A stretch of DNA of 64,000 bases from Cryomorphaceae bacterium 1068 (GTDB taxonomy: Bacteria; Bacteroidota; Bacteroidia; Flavobacteriales_D; Cryomorphaceae), in NCBI GenBank assembly GCA_027214385.1, contig JAPVXR010000007.1, positions 124,001 to 188,000 on the forward strand. The letters are read 5' to 3'. Both the position numbers and the translations under genes were made by a program. This document shows, piece after piece, positions 46,395 through 55,524 of the stretch. The notes under the pieces were generated by a model that saw only the letters and a program-made list of their open reading frames with translations, did no database searches and was not told where the DNA came from. Each line of letters begins with the position of its first letter. Position 1 is the stretch's first letter.

Positions 46395-47464
46395 GAATAC
46401 CGGTGACGAAACCCTTTTTGCCGTCGAAAGAGCGCTACAAGGAAATAGTGGATCAGATTTGGGACAGCCAATGGCTGACCAACAACGGCGTATTTCTGCA
46501 GCGATTCGAAAAAGAGTTAGAGCTATTCTTGGGTTCGAGTCACACTTCGGTGGTGACCAGCGGAACAATGGCCCTTCAATTGGCATTGAAAACGTTGGAG
46601 CCGGGAGGTGAAATTATCACGAGTCCGTTTTCGTATGTGGCTACTACATCGGCTATTGTTTGGGAAGGCTTCACTCCGATATTCGCCGATGTTGAAGCAG
46701 ATTCGCTTTGCATCGATCCGTCAGAAGTCGAAAAGAAAATCACGAGTAAAACTAAGGCCATTCTGGCGACGCACGTTTACGGAAACCCTTGCAAGATTGA
46801 TGAGTTGGAGCGTATTTCGTCAGTTTACGGAATTCAGCTATTCTTTGACGGAGCGCATGCATTTGGTACGAAATACAATGACAAGTCAGTACTGGAATAT
46901 GGAGATATTTCCGTTCTCAGCTTTCACGCCACCAAGCTTTTTCACACCGTAAATGGAGGAGCAGTCTTTTGTAAATCGGCAACAGGAAAAGAAAAAATCG
47001 ATCGGTTTAGAAATTTTGGTCACGTCGGTGTCAATGAGTTTGACGGTGTAGGCATTAATGGTAAAATGTGCGAATTCCACTCGGCGATGGGGCTTCTCAA
47101 TTTGGAAGTAGCCGATGGGCTAATCGCTAAAAGAAGGGAGCAGTGGCACTTTTACCGCAAGGGAATCGAAGGCAGTGAATTGGGAACAATTTCACTTAGT
47201 GATGAAGGCGGATACAATGGCGCTTATTTTCCCGTGATATTCTCGAATTACTCGAAATTGCAAAAAGCTATAGATTTAGCCACGGAAAAAGGCATTGAAC
47301 TGAGAAGGTATTTCAATCCTTCGCTTAATAAACTGGACTACGTTGATTACCAATCATGCCCAATAAGCGAGGATATTTCAGAGAGAATTTGCTGTCTGCC
47401 TCAATACCACGATTTGACCAATAAAGAACAAAGTGAAGTACTAGAATTAATCTTGTCCATATGA
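46391..47464 (+). CDS. DegT/DnrJ/EryC1/StrS family sugar aminotransferase
   Basis: A 357-residue PLP-dependent fold type I aminotransferase acting on NDP-keto-sugars to make amino sugars. The start is the ATG at 46391 in an ATGA overlap. Motifs are VTSGTMALQLALKTL near residue 57, SPFSYVATTSAIVWEG near 80, the PLP aspartate in FFDGAHAFGTK near 150, and the Schiff-base lysine in LSFHATKLFHTVNGGA near 178. The 4-keto sugar donor requires a dehydratase; one of the two SDR genes in the - operon could supply it. It overlaps the next GT2 gene by 4 bases. Confidence 0.93.
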   Translation: MRIPVTKPFLPSKERYKEIVDQIWDSQWLTNNGVFLQRFEKELELFLGSSHTSVVTSGTMALQLALKTLEPGGEIITSPFSYVATTSAIVWEGFTPIFADVEADSLCIDPSEVEKKITSKTKAILATHVYGNPCKIDELERISSVYGIQLFFDGAHAFGTKYNDKSVLEYGDISVLSFHATKLFHTVNGGAVFCKSATGKEKIDRFRNFGHVGVNEFDGVGINGKMCEFHSAMGLLNLEVADGLIAKRREQWHFYRKGIEGSELGTISLSDEGGYNGAYFPVIFSNYSKLQKAIDLATEKGIELRRYFNPSLNKLDYVDYQSCPISEDISERICCLPQYHDLTNKEQSEVLELILSI

Positions 47465-48336
47465 GTGAACCCTTAGTTTCAGTTATCGTTTTGACTTACA
47501 ATCACGAGCGATTTATCAAATCTTGTCTGGAAGGAATTCTGAATCAGGATTACGAGAACCTCGAGTTGATCGTATGCGATGACTTTTCTGAGGACAAGAC
47601 TTGGGAGATCATTGAATCCATTGACTACGAAAAGGGCAGAATAAGATCTTTTAGAAATAAAGAGAATCTCGGGCCTTCCAAGAATTTTGTATTTGCGTTA
47701 GAACAATGCAAAGGTGACTTTATAGCCCTTTGCGAAGGTGATGATCTTTGGACAAATTCTTCCAAACTCACACTGCAGATGGAAGGAATGAATGCTGATT
47801 CGAGCGTTTCATTGGTGTATGCGGATTACTCGAAAATTGACGACTCAGGAAAAGAAATAGCTGTGAAAGTGCTGGAAGAGCAGCCCGCAAAGTTCGAATT
47901 GAAAGACATGCTATCCAAGCATGGCCCTGCCACAAATTCTATCGTGATTCGAAAGAGTGCTTTTCCAAAAAAATTTCCGAGCACCTTTTTTGAAGTTCTC
48001 AATCCAGATGTTTTTATCATCGGATTTGGACTTTATTCAGGAAGGCCACACTATGTCAATAAAGTGCTCTCAGCTCATCGTGAACATGACGCGGGCATTT
48101 GGACTTCGCTCGATCGATTTGAGCGTGGGCTCATTCGCTATTCCACTTTGGTCAAATTCTACCAAGCCATCGGCGATCGGCAATTGGAGAAAGAAGCTTT
48201 GCAGCTTTTTGAACGCCAAGTTATTTTGGCCAGAGAGAAAGATCGCGAAGTGTTTCAGCAATTTTTTGATGAGCTACCGATCAGTCGCAGGTGGGCGCTG
48301 GGTTTGAAGTGGGCTTACGCGAATATAAAAGGGTGA
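47461..48336 (+). CDS. Glycosyltransferase family 2
   Basis: A 291-residue GT2 enzyme, coupled to the aminotransferase by a 4-base overlap. The GT-A motifs are VSVIVLTYNHERFIKSCLEG at the start, ELIVCDDFSEDKTWEIIES near residue 34, and FIALCEGDDLWTNSSKL near 85, where the DxD is a GDD variant common in this subgroup (WcaA-like). It is likely to add the sugar made by the neighbouring aminotransferase. It is the last gene of the sulfotransferase operon, and the DNA here is clearly AT-rich. Confidence 0.9.
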   Translation: MSEPLVSVIVLTYNHERFIKSCLEGILNQDYENLELIVCDDFSEDKTWEIIESIDYEKGRIRSFRNKENLGPSKNFVFALEQCKGDFIALCEGDDLWTNSSKLTLQMEGMNADSSVSLVYADYSKIDDSGKEIAVKVLEEQPAKFELKDMLSKHGPATNSIVIRKSAFPKKFPSTFFEVLNPDVFIIGFGLYSGRPHYVNKVLSAHREHDAGIWTSLDRFERGLIRYSTLVKFYQAIGDRQLEKEALQLFERQVILAREKDREVFQQFFDELPISRRWALGLKWAYANIKG

Positions 48337-48797
48337 AAAAAATTTCCTTTGGATAATCAGAAATTTACAATTTAACTGTTCTCACAAAGAATCATTGTTC
48401 TCTTTCTGTTCTTTTCCCTTAGAAGAAAAGAACCAAAACTAAGCGGAGCGACCTCATGAACACCTTATAAAAAATGGACATAAGTGAATAAATCATTTGT
48501 TTTCCCAAGGTGTGTCTTCGGTCGCTTCTGAAAAAATAAGCGCCCTCTCGACACGCTCATTCAAATTATTCGCTCCCTGCGGTGGTCTGCATAATTTGCC
48601 TTGAGCTGCACTGTGGGAAAACCTTGAGAATTCAACGGGCATCGAGCCCGATGAATTTCATTAAGATCGTGACTCGCTTCGTTCAGTTCATTATTAACAT
48701 CTCCAAAATATTTGATGTTTTAGCAAGATTCTGTTGGTCTAGTTCTTGAATTCATAAGACTGTCTAACTCAATCCTAAAGAATAATCCAACTTGGAA
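48337..48797. other. 460-base non-coding stretch with inverted repeats
   Basis: No gene is supported in either strand. Inverted repeats seen: AAATTTC/GAAATTT (48340-48366), GTTCTTTTC-N8-GAAAAGAAC (48408-48433), and CGGGC-N5-GCCCG (48636-48650). TGGGAAAAC near 48614 is inverted relative to GTTTTCCCA near 48494. It is AT-rich at both ends and may be a decayed gene or a non-coding repeat element between two transcription units. Confidence 0.6.
48408..48433. repeat. Inverted repeat GTTCTTTTC/GAAAAGAAC
   Basis: Two perfect 9-base arms separated by 8 bases lie 72 bases after the GT2 stop. There is no strong GC stem or T-run, so it is more likely a small palindromic repeat than an efficient terminator. 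Confidence 0.5.
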
Positions 48798-49364
48798 TTA
48801 ACGCTTTTCTGTCCTGAGCTTCTTTTCCAAATTCAGCATTCCTGATTTTCGCGGTTTGATGGTTCGGCAGGGAGTCCCTCTGGCAATTACGCCGCTTGGA
48901 ATATCTCGATTTACCAAGGCCAAGGCCGAAATGGCCGAACCTGCTCCGATGCTAACTCCGGGGAGTATAACCGCACCCGCTCCTACGATAACGTGTTTTC
49001 CCAGCTCAACGGGTTTTGAAATAACATTAGTGTATTGCTCTGGAACCGTGGGGTTGGTCATAAAATCACCCGAGTAATCGTCGCTGCTCGAGTAGATCGA
49101 TACGCGTCCCGATAATCCGGAGAAGTCATTCATCTTGATGGATGCTCTACCAATGAGGGAACAATGCGTGGCGATATGCACATAGCTGCCGATATCGAAA
49201 GGCTGATCAGAAGGGCTAATGACGACAAAATCGTCAATTCGCACATTTTTTCCCAAGGAAATCAGATGAGCATTGTAGATGGAGCACTTATTGGAAACAA
49301 GAACGTTTTCGCCCAATTTGGCAAAACCGATTTCATTCAATTCAGCTTCTGAGAGATAAGCCAT
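48798..49364 (-). CDS. Hexapeptide-repeat acyltransferase
   Basis: A 188-residue left-handed beta-helix transferase with hexapeptide patterns: VLVSNKCSIY, VRIDDFVVIS, YVHIATHCSLIG, and later GKHVIVGAGAVILPGVSIGAG. The histidine in VHIATHCS is a plausible catalytic residue. It resembles WbbJ/NeuD/Maa-type O-acetyltransferases used to decorate polysaccharides. Its ATG overlaps the stop of the tyrosine kinase gene by one base (TGATG), so the two are co-expressed. Confidence 0.88.
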   Translation of the reverse strand: MAYLSEAELNEIGFAKLGENVLVSNKCSIYNAHLISLGKNVRIDDFVVISPSDQPFDIGSYVHIATHCSLIGRASIKMNDFSGLSGRVSIYSSSDDYSGDFMTNPTVPEQYTNVISKPVELGKHVIVGAGAVILPGVSIGAGSAISALALVNRDIPSGVIARGTPCRTIKPRKSGMLNLEKKLRTEKR

Positions 49365-51739
49365 CAGTCTTTTCCTTGATCATCGCCATAGCCTCGACCA
49401 TAGCCGTAGCCATATCCGTAACCATAACCATAGCGGTATGCATATCGGCTATAATAACTTCTCCAGCGCTGTGCTTTCACATTATTCAAGATCAAAGCGG
49501 TATGGCTCAACTTATTCGCCTCAACGATTTCTTCCAGGTGGCGCACACCTCCGCGGGTCGCTTTCTCGGTATTCATAACAAACATTCCCACATCCACATG
49601 GCGCATCAATACCATCGAATCGGAAATCAACATCAACGGAGGAGTATCTACGATGATGTAGTCGTAATCCTTCTTCAATTCATTTAGAAGCTCTTCGACT
49701 TTCGGGCTAAGAACCAATTCAGAGGCATTGGGGGGAATAGGGCCGGCAGTAATCACGTCAAGGTTCTCCAATTTTGTATGTTGGATAATTTCGTCCTTGG
49801 TGTTCTTTGAAACGATGTAAGTGGATAGACCTCTCTCATTTAACAATCCGAGAGATCGATGCACCTTCGGTTTATGCATGTCAAAATCCAGGAGCAAAAC
49901 TCTCTTGTGGGCACTGGCAATAATGGCTGCGATATTCACTGAGCAGAAAGTTTTTCCCTCACCCGGATGTAGACTTGTAACAAGCATAAGCCTACTACCG
50001 GGGGCATCGCTGAAATACTGGAGATTTGTTCGGATACTCCTAAAGGCCTCCGCCACATTTGACCGTGTATTCGTAGAAACCACTAAGCGTTCATCAACAC
50101 CCACATCGGTGCCCGGCACGCCACCAAGAATAGGTAGGTGAGAAATTTGTTTGAGCTCGCGGGTGTTCTGAATTCGATCGAAGAAAACCATTCGAACAAA
50201 GGCGATGACCAATGCTATGAATAATCCAATTGCCAATGCATAGTAGACTATACGGTCCTTCTCAGGACCAACGATTCCGACACCTCGACCTATCTCAATG
50301 ATGCTAACCTCGGGCACAATAGCTGCACGAGCGATCACCGTATTCGCTTTTTTCTCGAGAAGGTAAATGAACATCTTCTCATTTACGTCCAGGTTTCTCT
50401 CTATATTCAGAAGCTCACGTTGAGACTCCGGCAATCTTCGCAATAAGTTTTCGTAGTAGGATATCTCCTTTTTCACATCCTTCATGCGGTCGGCCATGGC
50501 ACTGCGCAGGTTGTTGATGTAAATCAGAATATTCGACCGAAGGTTTTGCATTGTTTCAGCGGCACGATCCGATCCGGGGCTTCCATCTTTGTAATCAAAT
50601 GTAGCCTGTGATTTCTGTACTTCCAGATTGTACAGCTCCCTCAAGGAACCTTGGAGAAATTCATCCTCAGTGATGTATAAAGCCGGTGGAAGAATCTTCG
50701 TGTTCTCCTTACTACTGATCAGGTAATTTTCCAGCGATTCAAGCGACTCCAGCTTCATGTTGATCTGCCGTTTCTCCGACTCAAACCCGAGGAGTTTTTC
50801 AAAAAACTGAGCCTGCTCTCGCGAAAGATCAAGGATGTCTTGCTGCTCTTTGTAAGATTCCAGATTGGTCTCAATCGAGTCCAAAATCCCCGTGATACCG
50901 CTCAACTGACGATCTATGTAATCGAGGGTGTTTTTGTTGAGATCGATTTGAGACTGAATAGTGTAATCGATGTAAGTCTCGGAAAGAGAGTCGAGAAAAG
51001 TCTTTGCTTTCAGCTCCAATTCGTCGCGCATGGAGATCACAAGAATACTCGTATTCTCTTCGTTTCCGATCCTCAAGTTGCTCTTGTACTTACTGATCAG
51101 AAAGTTCTTGCTGTTGACCACAAATCGGTAATCGTTGTTCTTCAGTTGATCGAATGTCTCATCACTTAAAAGACTATTTCGATCGAGACGAAGCAGGTAA
51201 TCAGACTCAATGATGTCTTCGTTGAATTTATGCTGTCGCTCTATCTGCTCACCATTCTTTTCAAAGATCAGCACGAATTCCTCTTTATTGAGAATGCGCA
51301 CATCGAAAGGAACACCAAACAGAGCACCGTCTGATTCGACCAATTTAATGTCGACATCAAAGGCGTCGATATTGGGAATCTCAGTTGTTTTTACCCGACC
51401 TACGATGTAGTAAGAGACTTGAAAGTCGAGCTTTTCGAGTGTCCTCGAAATCAAATCATGAGACTGCAGGACTCTGATCTGATTGGTAATTTGACTTACT
51501 CCCGAACCATACCCCGTCAGGTTTCTATAGATCTGACTTTGGTATTCAGTACCCGTTCCGGAGCCCAATAAAATCTGCGTCTTCGCTCCGTACTCATCGG
51601 GCAAACGATGTGCATAGATATAAGCCCCAATTCCCGCTAAAACGGGAACGACGAGAAGGATCAAGATGTTCTTTGAAAGAAACTTAAGGACTACCAGCAG
51701 GTCGTCAGTATCAATGATGTTGGTCTTCTTTTCGGCCAT
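49364..51739 (-). CDS. Polysaccharide co-polymerase / tyrosine autokinase (Wzc type)
   Basis: A 791-residue inner-membrane protein controlling polysaccharide chain length and export. A Wzz-type N-terminal domain is bounded by membrane helices near residues 29-50 (NILILLVVPVLAGIGAYIYA) and about 500-520. Long coiled-coil segments lie in the periplasmic part. The cytoplasmic BY-kinase domain carries Walker A SLHPGEGKTFCSVNIA near 590, Walker A' RVLLLDFDMHKPKVH, and Walker B YDYIIVDTPPL. The C-terminal tail has 11 tyrosines, including six consecutive YG pairs, as the autophosphorylation cluster. No Wza exporter lies next to it. A -7 box is found 23 bases before the ATG. Confidence 0.93.
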   Translation of the reverse strand: MAEKKTNIIDTDDLLVVLKFLSKNILILLVVPVLAGIGAYIYAHRLPDEYGAKTQILLGSGTGTEYQSQIYRNLTGYGSGVSQITNQIRVLQSHDLISRTLEKLDFQVSYYIVGRVKTTEIPNIDAFDVDIKLVESDGALFGVPFDVRILNKEEFVLIFEKNGEQIERQHKFNEDIIESDYLLRLDRNSLLSDETFDQLKNNDYRFVVNSKNFLISKYKSNLRIGNEENTSILVISMRDELELKAKTFLDSLSETYIDYTIQSQIDLNKNTLDYIDRQLSGITGILDSIETNLESYKEQQDILDLSREQAQFFEKLLGFESEKRQINMKLESLESLENYLISSKENTKILPPALYITEDEFLQGSLRELYNLEVQKSQATFDYKDGSPGSDRAAETMQNLRSNILIYINNLRSAMADRMKDVKKEISYYENLLRRLPESQRELLNIERNLDVNEKMFIYLLEKKANTVIARAAIVPEVSIIEIGRGVGIVGPEKDRIVYYALAIGLFIALVIAFVRMVFFDRIQNTRELKQISHLPILGGVPGTDVGVDERLVVSTNTRSNVAEAFRSIRTNLQYFSDAPGSRLMLVTSLHPGEGKTFCSVNIAAIIASAHKRVLLLDFDMHKPKVHRSLGLLNERGLSTYIVSKNTKDEIIQHTKLENLDVITAGPIPPNASELVLSPKVEELLNELKKDYDYIIVDTPPLMLISDSMVLMRHVDVGMFVMNTEKATRGGVRHLEEIVEANKLSHTALILNNVKAQRWRSYYSRYAYRYGYGYGYGYGYGRGYGDDQGKD

Positions 51740-51761
51740 GCACCTATTTGGAGATAAGCTA

Positions 51762-51769
51762 CAAAGGTA
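51762..51769 (-). promoter_or_regulatory. -7 box upstream of the Wzc-type kinase
   Basis: On the - strand, TACCTTTG is an exact TAnnTTTG, 23 bases before the kinase ATG. A well-spaced -33 element is not seen. Confidence 0.5.
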
Positions 51770-51815
51770 AAATTTAGCCGATTGCAGAAAACCTCTCTAT
51801 CGAAGGAAAAGAAAT

Positions 51816-51823
51816 TATATTCG
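51816..51823 (+). promoter_or_regulatory. -7-like box 5 bases before the MBOAT ATG
   Basis: TATATTCG matches TAnnTTTG at all but one position and ends 5 bases before the ATG at 51829, a spacing also seen at 24772 and 21153. Confidence 0.35.
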
Positions 51824-51828
51824 TCGCG

Positions 51829-53262
51829 ATGCTTTTCAATAGCTTCCAATTTTTAGTATTTCTGGTAATAGCCTTCAGCGCTTATTGGCTATTCTTCCAT
51901 CGCCACCGTGCCTTGAGAAATAGCTTTTTGTTGGTATCCAGCTATCTTTTCTATGGTTGGTGGGACTACCGGTTTCTTGGTTTGATCGCTTTCAGTACGC
52001 TGGCAGATTTCGCGGTTGGACAGGCCATATTCAAGTCTGAGCAGGCCTCTAAACGCAAAATTCTTTTGGCCACGAGCCTACTCGTGAACCTAGGACTATT
52101 GGGCTATTTCAAATACGCCAATTTCTTTGTTGACAGCTTTGCAGACTTTAGTCGAAGTGTGCTTGGCTTGGAACCAAATGTGTCAAGTCTTGCGATAATT
52201 CTTCCTGTTGGGATCAGCTTCTACACCTTTCAAACGCTGAGCTACACCATTGACATTTATCGAAAACGACTCGAACCGACAAAAAATCTCGTTGAGTTCG
52301 CAGCTTTCGTTTCCTTCTTTCCGCAGCTTGTGGCAGGGCCGATCGAAAGAGCATCGAATCTACTGCCTCAATTCAAAGAAAAAAAGAGTTTTCGATACGA
52401 AGACGGTAGCGAAGGAATGCGCCTCATCGTCTGGGGGCTTTTCAAAAAAACCGTCATCGCCGACAATTGCGCACCTTATGTCAATGAGATTTTTTCGAAC
52501 TATCAAGACCAGCCTGCCGCGGTTTTATTCATGGGAGCCGTTCTTTTCGCTTTTCAGATCTACGGCGATTTCTCGGGTTATTCCGATATCGCCATCGGTA
52601 CCGCACGGCTTTTCGGCTTTCGCCTGATGACGAATTTTAACTACCCTTATTTCTCTAGAGATGTAGCGGAATTCTGGCGGCGGTGGCACATTTCGCTGAG
52701 TACCTGGTTTCGTGATTACCTCTACATTCCACTTGGCGGAAGCCGAAGGAACATGAATAGAACCCTGCTGAATGTCTTCATCATTTTTGTAGTGAGTGGA
52801 TTTTGGCATGGAGCCGATTGGACTTTTATCGTTTGGGGTGGCCTGCATGCACTATTCATTATGCCGGTCGTAGCCTTGGGCCTCAACAGAAAACACTTGG
52901 CCGAAGAGCGCACAACCATTCCCAAAATCACCGAAATCGCTCAGATGGGACTCACCTTTTTCTTGGTTTGCCTGGCTTGGGTTTTCTTCCGGGCACCATC
53001 TGTTAATGTGGCGGGTGATTACCTCCTTGGAATGATTCAGCGTCCGCAGCTTCCCGAAAATTTTTACTTCTTCTCACCTTGGCTGTTGGGCTTGATCGGA
53101 TTCATGCTAATCTCAGAGTGGCTGGGGAAAAACCACAGCCCTGAACGGTGGATGGAAAAAATCCCCAAATGGGGCAGGTATGCTTTTTACCTGCTGCTAT
53201 TTGGCCTTTGGTTTCTCTTTGCGTCTTCCGAAAAACAAGAGTTTATCTACTTCCAGTTTTGA
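51829..53262 (+). CDS. MBOAT family O-acyltransferase (AlgI-like)
   Basis: A 477-residue integral membrane enzyme that carries acyl (usually acetyl) groups across the inner membrane for polysaccharide O-acylation. The N-terminus (MLFNSFQFLVFLVIAFSAYW) is typical of AlgI/PatA-type proteins. Characteristic MBOAT signatures include SFYTFQTLSYTIDIYR, FFPQLVAGPIERA, the FWRRWHISLSTWFRDYLYIPLGG region, and the active-site histidine in FVVSGFWHGADWTFIVWGG. It is coupled to the SGNH-like partner gene by a 4-base TTGA overlap. Confidence 0.95.
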   Translation: MLFNSFQFLVFLVIAFSAYWLFFHRHRALRNSFLLVSSYLFYGWWDYRFLGLIAFSTLADFAVGQAIFKSEQASKRKILLATSLLVNLGLLGYFKYANFFVDSFADFSRSVLGLEPNVSSLAIILPVGISFYTFQTLSYTIDIYRKRLEPTKNLVEFAAFVSFFPQLVAGPIERASNLLPQFKEKKSFRYEDGSEGMRLIVWGLFKKTVIADNCAPYVNEIFSNYQDQPAAVLFMGAVLFAFQIYGDFSGYSDIAIGTARLFGFRLMTNFNYPYFSRDVAEFWRRWHISLSTWFRDYLYIPLGGSRRNMNRTLLNVFIIFVVSGFWHGADWTFIVWGGLHALFIMPVVALGLNRKHLAEERTTIPKITEIAQMGLTFFLVCLAWVFFRAPSVNVAGDYLLGMIQRPQLPENFYFFSPWLLGLIGFMLISEWLGKNHSPERWMEKIPKWGRYAFYLLLFGLWFLFASSEKQEFIYFQF

Positions 53263-54176
53263 AAAGGTTTTTGATCCGTATCGCTATTTGGGGGGCGCTG
53301 CTAGCAGTAACATTTGGAATTGTGATAGCTTACCATGCGGGGCCGCGCACAGATTATTTCTACAATCGCTTTACTCAACCAAAAGCCCGAAATCTCATCT
53401 TGGGTTCTTCGCGTGCTGCTCAAGGAATCAATCCTGCAGAATTGGATGAGGAAGGTTCCGTCGAGTTTTTCAACTATTCCTTTACCAATTACAATTCGCC
53501 CTATGGTCAATGCTACTTTGCTGCGGCGAAAAAGAAGTTTCTGGAAAAGAATGGTGCTGTCACCATTTTAGAAGTCAACCCCTTTACCTTGAGTAACTAT
53601 CGAAAAAACATGAAGGGCGACGAGGAGATTTTTGAAGAATGTGAAACGGCCCCTTCCAATATGTGGATGATAGACGCCGACCCCAATTTTGAATACATCA
53701 TCCGAAACTATTCTGATGACCTGCGCACACTCACAGGCATCAAGCCTCGACCCTATGCCATCTACCTTCACGACGATGGCTGGCTAGAGATTGAAATGCC
53801 CTTTGATACCGCATATTTCAAAGAAAACACTGAAGATAAAGTCAGGAATTACAATGAACTCGTTCCAAAAATGAAGCCTTCCACCGAGAGATGGAAGGCT
53901 TTGAATGAAACAGTTGCCTATTTCAAAAAATACGGAGAAGTCTTTTTGGTTCGTGTCCCGGTTTCTCCTGAAATGGAGGAGATCGAAAAAAATTACTACC
54001 CCTCTTTTGATTCAGACGTAATGGCTTTCGCCAACGGCAATAGCATTGAATTTCTCAACTACTTTGATTTGAACGACTCGCTCTATTTCACGGATGGAAA
54101 TCATCTCCATCGAGAGTCGGCTCGAAGATTCTCGAAGATTCTTGGAGAGGATATAAAAACCTCCCTGCATCAATAA
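53259..54176 (+). CDS. SGNH-hydrolase-like partner of MBOAT O-acyltransferase
   Basis: The start is a TTG at 53259 overlapping the MBOAT stop (TTGA), giving MKRFLIRIAIWGALLAVTFG, a clear N-terminal membrane anchor, and 305 residues; the longer frame lies inside the MBOAT gene. GSSRAAQGINP near residue 46 is the SGNH block I with the serine, and the C-terminal FTDGNHLHRESARRFS contains the D-x-x-H pair (TDGNH). The catalytic region is therefore probably intact. Like AlgX/AlgJ or DltD partners, it would complete acetyl transfer in the periplasm. The neighbouring MBOAT gene makes this assignment firm at role level. Confidence 0.85.
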   Translation: MKRFLIRIAIWGALLAVTFGIVIAYHAGPRTDYFYNRFTQPKARNLILGSSRAAQGINPAELDEEGSVEFFNYSFTNYNSPYGQCYFAAAKKKFLEKNGAVTILEVNPFTLSNYRKNMKGDEEIFEECETAPSNMWMIDADPNFEYIIRNYSDDLRTLTGIKPRPYAIYLHDDGWLEIEMPFDTAYFKENTEDKVRNYNELVPKMKPSTERWKALNETVAYFKKYGEVFLVRVPVSPEMEEIEKNYYPSFDSDVMAFANGNSIEFLNYFDLNDSLYFTDGNHLHRESARRFSKILGEDIKTSLHQ

Positions 54177-54296
54177 TTTAATACCGGTTGCAAAGAGTTC
54201 TCAGAGAAAATTTACGAGCAGAGCGCTTTTTTGAGACCGCAGAGTTTCGCAGTCGCCATCAATTGAGAAAAACAGATCTCAAAAAGAATAGCCCTG

Positions 54297-54614
54297 TTAG
54301 TCTAGTTTCTCAAGAAGAGATACGATATAGTCCTCTTTCGAAGTAGCAGAACCTTCAACGAATTTTCCATCTTTAAAAATGGCGAAAAACGGAAGGTTGT
54401 CAACGCCTGCAGCTTTTCGAGCTACCTCGTTCTGCTCGGCATTGGCTTCCAGAAAAGAAATTCCGGTAAATCTTTCATCGTCAGAAAGCCTTCTATACTT
54501 TGGAGCAATCAATTTGCATGATCCACACCAATCGGCATAGTATTTTACGACTGCCTTATTATTGCTTTCCATTACAGCATTGAAGTCTTCTTGAGTGATA
54601 TTTTGTACGCTCAT
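54297..54614 (-). CDS. Thioredoxin family protein
   Basis: A 105-residue cytoplasmic thioredoxin with the redox motif WCGSC (Cys30 and Cys33; consensus WCGPC, Pro replaced by Ser). The cis-proline region is DNLPFFAIF near residue 73. The Ser changes redox potential in characterised thioredoxin variants, so this may be a specialised reductant. It has its own -7 box. The 120 bases between it and the SGNH gene contain only a 6-bp stem (54263-54282) without a T-run. Confidence 0.92.
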   Translation of the reverse strand: MSVQNITQEDFNAVMESNNKAVVKYYADWCGSCKLIAPKYRRLSDDERFTGISFLEANAEQNEVARKAAGVDNLPFFAIFKDGKFVEGSATSKEDYIVSLLEKLD

Positions 54615-54636
54615 AATATTCGTATTTTGTGCTCTG

Positions 54637-54644
54637 CAAAGATA
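54637..54644 (-). promoter_or_regulatory. -7 box upstream of thioredoxin
   Basis: TATCTTTG on the - strand matches TAnnTTTG exactly, 22 bases before the ATG at 54614. Confidence 0.5.
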
Positions 54645-54687
54645 AGTCGACTATCGACTATGAAAATATTATTTCCATAGATATTTA

Positions 54688-55461
54688 TTATGAGGTCTTT
54701 TCCAAATCCTTTGCCCGGTCCCAATAAACATCCATTTCTTCAAGCGTCATGTCGCCCATACTCTTCCCATCTTTGGCCGATTCTACTTCCAGATATTGAA
54801 ACCTGCTGATGAATTTTCTATTGGCTCGTTCTAAGGCGTCGTCAGGATTTACATCCAAAAAGCGCGCATAATTGATCAGGGAAAAAAGCACGTCTCCGAA
54901 CTCACTTTCGATGCGATCGGTTTTTTGATCTACCTCTACTTTCAGTTCTTGAATTTCTTCCTGAACCTTCTCCCAAACCTGATCGGCATTGTCCCAATCA
55001 AACCCAACGCCACGCGCTTTATCTTGAATTCTCCCTGCTTTCACCAAAGAAGGAAGCGATTTTGGCACTCCTTCTAAAACCGATTTCTTTCCTTCTTTCA
55101 ATTTGAGTTTTTCCCAATTGGCTTTCACCTCTTCCTCGTCCTTTACCTCAACGTCGCCGTATATATGCGGATGCCGGTGAATCAGCTTTTCACACACGCC
55201 ATTAAGGACGTCAGCTACATCAAATGCTCCCTTTTCGCTTCCAATCTTGGAGTAAAAAACCATGTGGAGCATCAAGTCTCCCAACTCCTTCTTAACCTCC
55301 TCAAGATCGCCATCAATTATCGCATCCGATAACTCATACATCTCTTCTATACTCAAGTGTCTGAGCGATTCCATGGTTTGCTTTCGGTCCCAAGGACATT
55401 TCTCTCGCAACTCATCCATGATGGTCAGTAAACGCTCAAAAGCTTTCAATTTTTCTTCCAT
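54688..55461 (-). CDS. mazG: Nucleoside triphosphate pyrophosphohydrolase MazG
   Basis: MazG hydrolyses (d)NTPs to the monophosphates and pyrophosphate, housecleaning non-canonical nucleotides. The 257-residue length is right for the two-domain form. The first domain has CPWDRKQTMESLRHLSIEE near 20 and the metal-binding EELGDLMLHMVFYSKIG near 58; the second repeats it as ESEFGDVLFSLINYAR near residue 190. It has a -7 box of its own 16 bases upstream. It is divergent from the PagL-like gene by 63 bases. Confidence 0.96.
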   Translation of the reverse strand: MEEKLKAFERLLTIMDELREKCPWDRKQTMESLRHLSIEEMYELSDAIIDGDLEEVKKELGDLMLHMVFYSKIGSEKGAFDVADVLNGVCEKLIHRHPHIYGDVEVKDEEEVKANWEKLKLKEGKKSVLEGVPKSLPSLVKAGRIQDKARGVGFDWDNADQVWEKVQEEIQELKVEVDQKTDRIESEFGDVLFSLINYARFLDVNPDDALERANRKFISRFQYLEVESAKDGKSMGDMTLEEMDVYWDRAKDLEKTS

Positions 55462-55477
55462 TGGGGCTATTTTAATG

Positions 55478-55504
55478 CAAAAGTAGGGATTTCATTATGG
55501 CAAA
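55478..55504 (-). promoter_or_regulatory. Promoter of mazG
   Basis: TACTTTTG (55485-55478, - strand) matches TAnnTTTG; TTTG (55504-55501) lies 15 bases upstream, slightly short of the usual 17-23. Confidence 0.5.
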
Positions 55505-55524
55505 TTTCAGGTGAAAAAACTTAC

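Noticed and set aside
48340-48366. AAATTTC/GAAATTT inverted repeat after the GT2 gene as a terminator
   Set aside because: The stem is AT-only and has a long loop with no T-run, so a terminator is not supported.
53148-53258. 37-residue N-terminal extension of the SGNH partner gene
   Set aside because: It lies within the MBOAT gene in another frame; the TTG at 53259 produces the expected membrane anchor and a TTGA overlap.
54263-54282. 6-bp stem TTGAGA/TCTCAA after the thioredoxin gene
   Set aside because: It is too short and has no T-run on either strand to be called a terminator.
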